Origin: Ceratothoa steindachneri
Lineage: Eukaryota > Arthropoda > Malacostraca > Isopoda > Cymothoidae
DNA length: 64,000 bases
Assembly (NCBI GenBank): GCA_963969495.1
Contig: OZ018328.1
Location: forward strand, 130,270,545-130,334,544
Direction: 5' to 3'
Shown: positions 55,373-64,000 of the stretch, one piece after another
How positions within the stretch are numbered: the stretch's first letter is position 1
Layout: each line of letters opens with the position of its first letter
The notes under the pieces: generated by a model
What the model was told of the DNA's origin: nothing
Databases searched by the model: none
What the model saw: only the letters and a program-made list of their open reading frames with translations
Program-made: the position numbers and the translations under genes

Positions 55373-57990
55373 TCATGTAAACACTTCGTCCTCTTCTTCG
55401 TTGATCATTGAAGTATAGGTGGGGAAGTCTCTACGTGCTCCCTCTTCTTGTCTCTGGGTGATCATGGCCAATACTTCCTCTCCTATCTCGCGTTTCGTGG
55501 TTTGGATGAGTTTCTTGACCCTTTTCTCTATAATCTTGTTGATTGGTTGAATTCTTGCTTCGCGATGCAAATCTCTCAGTCTTCTTCTGTTTATTCTTCT
55601 TTTGTTCGTGATTATCAAAACTGCCTTGTTCTGTATTCGTTGCAGTGCGATAACATTACTTTTTGCAAGTGTACAAAATGGTATCACCGGGTATACCATT
55701 GTTGACTGGATTAAGGCTTGATAATTTTTTTTCTTTTTTTTAAGTGCTCGGAGCCTAAATAGTAGCCCGAGTCTCTTTCTTCCTTTTTCTACTCTTTCTC
55801 TCGCATGCTTGGTGTATCCTCTCTTCGTAATCGTTTGTGTATTCGTATCTGTTTCCTTAGATCACAATATTGCTGAGTCTCCTCCTGTGTATTGGTACGA
55901 TTTTAAATTTATTCCTGCTGGTGCTGATCTTCCACTGTTTTTCATAAGTGTTGATCTGTCTTATTTCTTCTGCTGTCAGTCTTGCTTGCATACCAGGGTT
56001 CCTATAAGGACAGACGACAATCTGTGTGATATCATCTGCAAACTGTATATTTAGGCACCCGTATGTAGCTGGCGGAGGAATGTCCGAGGTATATACAGAG
56101 TATAACGTTGGAATCAGACATCCTCCTTGCGGAAGGCCAGCCTCCATCTTGGATTTATCTCCATCGTAGTTTCCCATTTTGATAAATGCGTTTCGTTCGG
56201 TTATGTAATTGCAAAGTAGTCTTTCCATCTTGCTCTCTAGGCGTCACTGCAATATCTTATATTGCATTCCTTTCGTCCATACTTTGTCAAAAGCTTTGTA
56301 CACATCCCTGCAGACTATATCAACGCTAGCATTTTCTCTTTTTGCTTTAACTATTTTTTCTGTTATGACCGCTAGGGCCATCTCTGTGCTTCTTTTCTTT
56401 CTGAAGCCGAATTGAAACTTATTTAGGTCATTAGCTTCCAGGTGCTCATTTAGTCGAGTGTTCATAATTTTCTCGAATAGCTTTGGGTATGAAAATCATC
56501 TTGGCTACTTTAAGTTCTTTCGGGAAGTAGCCGGTGTTAAGGCTGGCATTAAATACTGAAGTAATTCCCTGCAGTATTTTTTCTGTCGCTTGTTCGTAGT
56601 GCCTCTTAGTGAGCTCTGATCTACCTAGTGCCTTCTTTTTAAATTGATCGATTGTGTTTTTCAATTCTTGGACGGTAATTCTTGCGTCGTTACCGTACAA
56701 GGTGTCTCTTGCTGCATCTACATTTCTGTAAGGGATTATCCTGTCCGCTTCTAGTTCGAGTTGTCTTGTTATGTTTCGTTCGAAGTCCCTGTCGAAGTCT
56801 TGATTGTCCTCTTCACTAATATTAAAAATTGTTCTTTCAGTGTGCTTTAAATAATTGTTCTATTGCGTCAATAGCTTCTATCTTATTGCCTTGATTATCC
56901 TTCAGGGTCATCTTCTTGTCCCCTGATTTTCCTTTCCTTTGTTTTATTGTTTTCCAAAATTCTCTTGCGGGTGCGTCGTCGTCAATCTTCTGGATTGTTT
57001 CATTCCAGTGCTAATTTTGTTTTTCTATTATTTCCGTATTAAGAATCCTCTTTATCCTCTTCATTGCGTTGAGTAGCTCCCTCGTTGGACCGTTTCTCCC
57101 TATGTAGTCTGAAATTTCCCTTAGTCGTCGATGGTTTCTTATCATCTCTGGAGACCAGGTAAAGGTCTTAATCGTCGAGTAGCTGTTTCTTAGGATGGCT
57201 TTTCGATCCGCCTTTTTTTAATCAAATTCCTAATAGTTTCTAGTTCTTCGTCTATCTCTTCTTGCGATGCGCCGTCTAGTTATTTCGGCTGATATATGCT
57301 TAATTCTCTCTTTTATGTCTCCCAGTCTGCTCTGCGAAAGGCTTTTGTTACCTTCCCTGGGATCTGGATTGGTCTTTGATTTGGGGTAAGCAGAGTCGCT
57401 GTGTAGTACGTACATGGGATATCTTCTGGCCTCATATAGTAAGTATATGGAAGATAGTTATTGCCCAAGCAGATGTCTGGTTTAGTGGCTGCGTTTGCCC
57501 TCACGTAGGTGGGGTAGTCCAGTCCAAGTCTTTGACAGATACCTCTAGCTAACAGAGTTCTGAGGTCTCTGCCTATCCCGTTTCTTCGTCTATATCTGCT
57601 CTCTTGACAGTGTGCGATCAGGTCACCCTAAAATAACACTAGTAACCTATTATTAAAAATTCTGATGAAGTTCTGAATAGGTAGTTGGTTTCTCCTTGGC
57701 AGTTGGTATCCCGTTGCTATAATGATGTTCGTCAATTCCATTTTGATCTCCAATGCGATGTAGGCTTCGTCCAATTCGTTGAAAGTTCTATATTCAATAT
57801 CCTTTCTGATTGCTATAGCTGCCCCGTCTTGTAGTTCTCCCGTCGGGTTAGCCGCTATAACATAGTAATTCCAGATTTTGATCACGTCTTCTTGAAGATT
57901 TACGCCGTGTGCCGAAATTAGAATTACGTATGACCGGGTCTAGTTTTCTAAAATGTTTCCATACATTATCCTTTTGCTTTGGAATCCGTT
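55373..57990 (-). pseudogene. E ORF2, endonuclease-reverse transcriptase, many lesions
   Basis: Endonuclease traces: IQLNVNGFQSKRI, VIKIWNYYVIAAN, DGAAIAIRKDIEY, TGYQLPRRNQLP, TKPDICLGN, ADWET near 57320. The linker 57300-56830 is badly decayed. RT: DNQDFDRDFERN, RSELTKRHYEQA, YFPKELKVAKMIFIPK. At about 56485 IPK is joined to LFEKIMNTRL, deleting roughly 20 codons that include the YRPISLLE motif. It continues FQFGFRKKRSTEMALAVI, CRDVYKAFDKVW, LPQGGCLIPTLYSVYTSD, IQFADDITQIV near 56040 and KFKIVPI. The C-terminal block 55699-55373 (IQNKAVLIITN, ARIQPINKII) ends DEVFT. Closest to A1 by motif. Confidence 0.83.
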
Positions 57991-58283
57991 AACGTTAAGC
58001 TGTATAATCTTAAGATCTGTTTTATCCATTGTAGTTTATAAAGTCCTAAAATCGATTCCGTTTCCAAAGTCCTTTAACCGTTTCCGTTCGTTGATCGAGT
58101 ATCTGTTCTGGAGACTAAGTAAAAACTTATTTTCGTCTTCCTGCTTGTTTACGGGAGCCCTTAGCCCTCAAGTGGTGACCCGTGTTTATTGGATGTGGGC
58201 TTGGTGAGTTTTGTCTACTTTGTGGAGCTGGGCTCTTTCCTGTCCTGAATTTTCTTTACTTCTGGGTTTTCCTTGTTATTCTT

Positions 58284-59262
58284 CTAGTCTCTTCTTCTGC
58301 CGATTCGGCGCTGGTGTCTTCTGTATATTTTCCCGTTTCGCTGTTTTCTTCCTGGGCGTCTCACATGTGCATGAATCCTGCAAGTATAGATCTTACCAAA
58401 CATTCCCTTCGTGATGTTTGGCAGCGCTGGGGTGGTTGAGCATTGGCTTTTGGCTACGTTAGGGTAGGATGTGGTGTTTACTGCAGATTTCTTTGTCTGT
58501 AGGTCTCTCTCCTTCTTCTTAATGATGTATTTTCTATCTTGGCATGACAGAGCCATGGTACGATAGCTACCACCGCAGTTTACACATTTTTTACGTGTTT
58601 CTGCAGTTGCGGTAGTCGTCTCCCTCTTCAGCAGATTCGAAACATGTGACTGTTACTCTCTTGGGGCAGTTGGCTGAAGTATGTTTTTCCATGGCATAGC
58701 AATTAAAGCACACTTGAATGTTGATAAATGTGTCTCTTTGTATATTCTGCGGAGGAATACACATGCTAAAGGCCAATAATCCCTATTCTTGGGCTTTGGC
58801 CGCCATTTCAGTTGTCTCTCATATAACTTTAAAGACATGAGTATAGTCTTTAAATTTTACAATTTCCTGTATCTTGATCCATTTCTGATTTTCCATTATT
58901 TCCCTTATAATTTCTTCGCATGAGTGAGATCCCACCCATTCTTCTACTTTCTGACATACGAAGCTCCAGTTTGCCCTGATCTGCAGCGGTGTCTTCGATT
59001 CCAGTTGGAGTTTTCCGAGGGTTACCGATCCACCCGGAGATAGTAGCTTTTTCACATCATTCCCTTTTGGACAAATCGCGATGAATCCGGTGAGGACATC
59101 GATGCATTTTATCAAGGGTATGGAGGGTTCCTTGAAGATGGTCTGCACGACTTGTTGCGGAGTACGAGTACATTTGGTTCCGTTGTTTCCTTTCTGATTC
59201 CATCGAAGAGGCAGTCTTTTCAAATCCTGGTTGTCCGTCCTGGTTCTAGTCTGCCCCACCAT
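58284..59262 (-). pseudogene. E ORF1, zinc-knuckle Gag-like, frameshifted
   Basis: ATG 59262 opens MVGQTRTRTDNQDLKRLPLR. The N-terminal module (IKCIDVLTGFIAIC, CQKVEEWVGSHS, KIQEIVKFKDYTHVFK) ends near 58819. After a shift, knuckle 1 (CFNCYAMEKHTSANC) lies near 58710. A degenerate knuckle 2 (CFESAEEGDDYRNC) follows, then KCVNCGGSYRTMALSC near 58560. The post-knuckle domain begins (ITKGMFGKIYTCRIHAHV) near 58400 before the frame decays. Parallels A1 in order and spacing. Confidence 0.8.
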
Positions 59263-59610
59263 TGTGGGGCTCCTAGTGGCGAAATCTGTAAGTAAAAGTT
59301 ATGCTCTTCAGATGGGAGAGCTCTTTATCTGTCCTGATTCTACCTCTCCTACCTCCCGACTTTCGTGCCTTCCTTGGTCACCATACATATTTAGGCCTAG
59401 CCATATAAGCGGTCCACAGAAGGTTTCGGGCTCGTGATCGAGAATCGACCCCCCTTTTCTGGCCCTCTAATGAGGTCTCCTGCAGGGGTTCACTATATCC
59501 TACTTCCAATGGTATCTAAGACCTTGCCGGTGACCAAGTTATGTAGCACTAGTTGAAAAACATGTTGAAGTAAAGAAGTGTGAAAAAAGTGCCAATAGTC
59601 AGAGTAAAAA

Positions 59611-59633
59611 GTAGCCCCTTCGGGGGAAGCTAC
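59611..59633. other. hairpin with TTCG loop
   Basis: GTAG-CCCC-TTCG-GGGG-AAG-CTAC: a CCCC/GGGG stem closed by TTCG, a three-base bulge, then GTAG/CTAC. It lies upstream of E ORF1 on the E side and could be part of its leader RNA; function is unknown. Confidence 0.55.
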
Positions 59634-60899
59634 CTCGCCGAAAGGGAACAGGAGAAATCTCCAATCAGCCATGTGAGCGCATATATTTCTTCGTGTGGTA
59701 GTTGATCGTTGGGTGTTATAAGTTGTGAGTGGTAAACAGGCGTTTAACTCAAATTAGCGTGAAAAAATTCACGTTTTAAAGAAAATTCTCGAGTCGTTGC
59801 ATCTTTTTCGAGTGAGAACTTTACCAGATTGTAGAAAATGCGTCCGAAAAGCAGAGTAGCAGGTCCGTCCTGTTTCCCGGAAGGCTGATTCTCGCACTCT
59901 TTATTGGACGGAGACTCGGTAGGCCTAGGCGCAATGAATTCGTTTGGTGTATATCGGCTATTTGAGGCTGTCCTACGAATGTAGGGGTCTACTTTTGGCT
60001 ACACTTCCTGTTCTCGAGCTGACAGTTGACCTTGTTACTGATGACGAAACTGCTTACTGCTCTGGGAGTCTACTTTGGATGTTATTTAAAGTGTCGAAAA
60101 ATGTTGGCGTGCCCTACTGTTGGCCAATCATGCTGTTTGGGTGGAGCTTACTTCAATGGAAAGTCTATTCATGTGTACAAGGGAATAGAGAAAATTAGCA
60201 GGGAGTTTTAATACAAATAATTTTATCTTGAGGAAAGGGACAATTTTAGGAAATAAGATTTCGTGTATCACGGCTATGTGACAATAAACAAAGGCCCAGC
60301 GTCTTCTCTGTTTTTCAGCTTGGTGTGTTTGAGAAATATATCTACACAGCTGTTTCGGCGTCTTCTGGAATTTTGGCACGCCCTGAATGGTCAATAAAGA
60401 TAACGCGAGAAGCGCCTTTGCTCGTGTGAGTGTGTATGCGTGTGGCTGTGTGAAAGGTCTGAATTCATTTTTGCCTATATAGCCCTTACAAGAATACAGT
60501 ATTTGCATATATTATTTACATGGTTCCATGAAAAAATGTTATACAATTTCAGTAGATTAATTGCAGGTGCATAATTATGTGCGTGCCCATTTCAAGATTT
60601 CATAGGACTCACATGATACTTATTTAGAGGCTTCTTAGTTGATCCTAATCCATCTTGCAATGGGGCACTACAAGCTAATTTTTTAATTAGATGTTGGAAA
60701 AGGAGATGAGAAGGGGAGTTATTGCTTGGAAGGGGAGTCACCTTCAATAAAAACGTCAAGTAACTGACTTTTAGGCGTTGTCAAACAAATTATATCAGAT
60801 AAGATTGAGGTTTATCTGTATCAGTGAGACGTAGGAGGGCGTTCTATAAGTTCGATTTTTGCGTCAGCTGCACACAGCGGATACACTTTTATACACCAT
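59634..60899. other. no gene seen
   Basis: Unassigned DNA. Frames at 59944-60508 have no conserved motif on either strand and are not supported as genes. Confidence 0.5.
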
Positions 60900-61899
60900 T
60901 GAAGAACAAACAAAAAGGGGTGGGGTCGATGTTATTGCTGCAGGCTTTCTCTGCCCCTCACATCGATCTACTCCTCTTCCGACACGTTCGAAAGAGTTCA
61001 TGCTACTTTTGCCCTAAACCCCTCGCTCAAAGTCATAAACATCTACAGACCACATGGTCATCCATCAGATATCTACTTTGAAAAACTAGTTGATCTCCTC
61101 AATGTTGCATTCTCAAACATCTCCGCTATCGTGGTGTTACTCGGCGACTTCAATATCCACCAAAAACGCCAGCTCACATCAACACCTTGAAGTTTTCGAT
61201 AATTTTACTCTCCCTTTTTTATGACCTCAAGCCATCCTTACGCTACTTTACGCAGTCACTCTTATTCTGCATAGACACACCCGCTCTTCTTCCTACTGCC
61301 TACTCTACAAGATCCCTTGCCCCTTGGTCACGCTCCTAGAGGCCAAAAAACACAGACTATGTAAGAGCTGCCACCGTTCCACCCGTATTCGAGTAATCGG
61401 AACGAAACACTCTCATCTCGCCTATTCTCTTGGAACTTTTGCGTACACAGCCCTCCTGTGACCCTCTCTAGTGGGCAATAACCGTAAAATCCTTGATCAA
61501 ACAAGCTCCTCACCCCCCCTTCCCCAACATCCCCACCTTTCCATCAGTGTTGTCTGATTTTAATTCTAAAAATATAGTTAATATTCTCTCTGAGATCACA
61601 TCTTCATCTGCTCCCCTCCCCCCGTCACACTGTAATTCTCTTAATTCACCTTACAATATCACACACACCTCTCCCCAGTCCCCCCTGAAGAGCTCGCTTC
61701 TCTATCCTGTTCATCTTAAAAAAAACAGCTCTCCGCTTGACACTTTCCCACTTAGTATATATGTTGAGTTCCTATATGTCCTCCTACCACACCTACTGTG
61801 TATATTCTCAACGACTCCCTGTTGCCAGGTGAGATGCCTTCTGACTTTAAACCCGTTTTCCTTCCGATCTTGATGAAAAGAAAATCTTAACCCTAATAA

Positions 61900-62063
61900 T
61901 CCTACAAATTTCGTTCAATCAATCAACTTCCGTTCCTCTCCAAGGTTGTTGAGAGGGCAGTATCATTCCGCATCACTGAGCACGTGTCCTTCTCCAGCAT
62001 CGATGGAACACTCCAGTCCGACTTCAAGGCAGGCCACAGGTTTGAATCGGCTATCGGCCCTCC

Positions 62064-62132
<69 letters not shown>

Positions 62133-63010
62133 CGCTGGAAGGCCTTCAATTCTGATGCTTCTTTATCTCTTGGCAGCATTTGACACCGATGACCAATCCG
62201 TTCCTCTCCATCGCCTTCGTGACTTTCTGGTTGGCTGGAATTGGGCTCATTCTGTTCACATATGGGTTAGATCTTTCGGTCAGTCGCTGTGTTCTACAGT
62301 GTTTCCCATGACTGTCATTGACCCGCTCCTCTTTCGCATTTACCTCCTGACTCTTTGCCTTCTACGTCGGCTAGGTCTAGCCTTCCATTTACATGTTGCT
62401 GACACGCAAATATTTCTCTCCTCTTCCCCAAACTCTTTCACCATGACCGTCGTAATATTTTATCCGCATATGAAACGTTTACTGAATGGTTATCGGATAA
62501 CTTCTTAAACTCAACCATCACAAAACTGAGAGTTTTTTATGGGCACTTCAACAGATGTCGCTCGCTGTAAAAAGTGTAACCCCTCTCTTAATCTAAGTGG
62601 CTACTCGATCGCGTTCTCCGACAACCTTAAAAACCTGGATGTTTCCTTTGACAGTTAATTTGATTTCAACTCGCATTTTGCTAATATCAATGAATCACCT
62701 CTCTGTTTTCTTTTTGACCGAAACAGTTTTGAGATAACCATCCATGCCTTTGTTACCTCTCGCCTTAATTACTGTAACACTTTTCTTACTGGAGCTCGAG
62801 TTTTCCTCCGGCGAGGACGGTTCTCTCGTGCCACACCCCTGATCTACGAACTATATTGGCTGCCTATTAAATTTGGAATTACTTTTAAAGTCCTCATTCC
62901 CACATTTATCATCTTAACATCTCAACTCCACCTACATGTCCTCCACACTGTCAGTGTCCAGACAGCAATGAGCCCTTCTCTCGGGAAGTGCCTTGCTGCT
63001 TTCAGTTCTT
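61900..63010 (+). pseudogene. L2-like reverse transcriptase remnant
   Basis: LSKVVERAVSFRITEHV near 61945 corresponds to the region before the RT fingers. TLQSDFKAGHRFESAI follows and is interrupted by a (TA)n tract. After it, LLYLLAAFDTDDQSVPLHR (first catalytic aspartate region), then VIDPLLFRIYLLTL and LAFHLHVADTQIFLSSSP, where ADTQ corresponds to the usual ADDTQ active site with one aspartate lost. The C-terminal region shows FVTSRLNYCN and ELYWLPIKF. This element differs clearly from the jockey-like LINEs elsewhere in the window. Confidence 0.75.
62067..62130. repeat. (TA)n microsatellite inside the L2-like RT
   Basis: 64 bp of pure TA. Coding similarity of the LINE resumes shortly after it, so the tract expanded or inserted within an existing element. 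Confidence 0.95.
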
Positions 63011-63190
63011 CGCACTCGTCTCTCCTGCATAGTTAACCGTGCCCTCTCTGTTTTTACCCCTAAGCTTTCAAACGGGCTCTGTAATCCCACCTCTTCTGTC
63101 AGGCCTTTACCTAGTCAATGGATGGGCACACTGCGAAGGCTCAAAATCTTGAAGGGCGCCATATAAAACCTCTTTTATTATTTGTTTTTC

Positions 63191-64000
63191 TCTTTACGCC
63201 ATTAGAGATCTGATTGGGAAGGACGCGTGGATGTTTTTGCACGTTCGGAAATCGACTTTGTTCGGGTCAAGTATCGAGAAAACAGTCGAGTTGCCTACTA
63301 TCGCTAAGTTTCAAATTGGTCCAGTTCAGAGCCATTTGTGTTACTAGATTCTACAGTAGTAGAAGAAAGTAAAAGATAAAATTTATTTGTCCACCAAATG
63401 CGAACAAGCAGTGGAGGTGGTGGGGTAGTGCTTGGTCCAATTTAAACTTAGATAATTTTGTCGTCTTAAGAAGTTTATATGGTACCGTCATCTATATTTA
63501 TGTTCTTGCATAATCATAATTCTGAGTACATGTTCATTGGACCGCATGTCTATTTTCGGCGTTTACATGAATCGATACATTTTGAGATAGAAAAAAAATC
63601 GTGACATTAATAAATGACTTCGTGTTAATTACCAAGATCGTTTATCAAATATGGGGAAGTTTTTTTTTTAAGGTCTTATGAGGCATTATTTTAAACATAC
63701 GAGAAACATTTCATAAATTCTCTTGCTTGATTCTGGCCAAAATATCCGACCCTACGAAAGTTAAGAGGTGCCAGCAATAGAAATAAGCGCCAAAGAGATC
63801 TTCATATGGACTCCATTGGCCTTGGCCATAAATAGCAATCTGGTTGCGTTGTAAGAAGTAGCAAGTAAATATTCACTATTATTTGGTCTGTATTTTGGGT
63901 ATGAAAAATACCCGAAGTGTCGTTCATTAGTGCGTATCGAAAATGTGACTAAACCTGGATAGAGGTCACTGGCCAGGAAAGACGTACACCCTAAATTTGG
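63191..64000. other. no gene seen
   Basis: AT-rich DNA after the LINE tail, without recognisable coding, RNA or repeat signal. Confidence 0.5.

Larger units (their letters stand above)
54636..59500 (-). mobile_element. jockey-like LINE E (family A)
   Basis: ORF1 from 59262, ORF2 57990-55373, then a long 3'UTR containing GGTTTGAAGGCC (55229-55218, a variant of the shared motif). The 3' tail is (TAAAG)3 at 54650-54636. The 5' boundary is not clear; 59500 is a working limit. RT motif RKKRSTEMA groups it with A1. Confidence 0.75.
60900..63190 (+). mobile_element. L2-like (CR1-group) LINE, decayed
   Basis: Endonuclease traces at about 61000-61190 (LKVINIYRPHGHPSDIYF, VVLLGDFNIH). The RT is scattered over 61840-62500, with C-terminal traces 62700-63000 (HAFVTSRLNYCNTFL, YWLPIKFGITFKVL). 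The end reads GGGCGCCATATAAAACC then TTTTATTATTT, the style of 3' end usual in L2/CR1 elements. Many stops and shifts. Confidence 0.75.

Noticed and set aside
44812..59500. Telomere-associated array like HeT-A/TART
   Set aside because: I saw no telomeric repeat such as TTAGG runs and no chromosome end in the window; kept only as one explanation for the concatemer.

Overview
The window looks like invertebrate metazoan heterochromatin. There is no recognisable host protein-coding gene. It holds intron-less transposon ORFs, an AT-rich tandem satellite, long (TA)n microsatellites, three-zinc-knuckle jockey-like LINEs, an L2-like LINE, and mariner, piggyBac, hAT and CACTA/CMC-like DNA transposons. 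An arthropod or similar invertebrate fits best, but the sequence alone does not settle the taxon. All family assignments were made by reading motifs; no database was searched.

Layout. 1-5340: decayed mariner and LINE fragments, two (TA)n tracts and unassigned DNA. 5341-40895: one orientation-constant satellite with a ~35 bp monomer, present as six tracts (5341-5639, 8379-9728, 14993-15455, 18186-22268, 37611-38610, 40526-40895). The tracts are separated by insertions: a 2.7 kb piggyBac; a near-intact LINE (A1); a 2.7 kb CACTA-like element encoding a protein I recognise only as a conserved family of unknown function; a 15 kb block of LINEs (B1, D, C2, C1); and a very decayed LINE (G). At four of the five breaks the satellite resumes in, or nearly in, phase, so these look like insertions into one ancestral array. 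41000-44800: an hAT remnant and unassigned DNA. 44812 to about 59500: three LINEs of different families (E, C3, B2), all on the minus strand, joined head to tail. Each 3' end is a short tandem tail abutting a CCGGG 5' start of the next element. 60900-63190: a decayed L2-like LINE split by a (TA)n tract.

How the genes relate. The jockey-like families A (A1, E), C (C1, C2, C3) and B (B1, B2), plus D and fragments F and G, share one plan. ORF1 has an N-terminal nucleic-acid-binding-like region, three CCHC knuckles and a conserved downstream domain. ORF2 has an APE-type endonuclease, a reverse transcriptase and a C-terminal region, without a recognisable RNase H. They also share non-coding modules: a 5'UTR block common to A1, B2 and C3, and a 3'UTR motif GGCTTGAAYGCC in A and C copies. 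No ORF2 is fully intact; A1 is closest, with one in-frame stop. The most interesting points are the head-to-tail LINE concatemer, the shared UTR modules, the CACTA-type ends bounding an uncharacterised protein family, and a 200-N gap whose flanks overlap by 17 bp.
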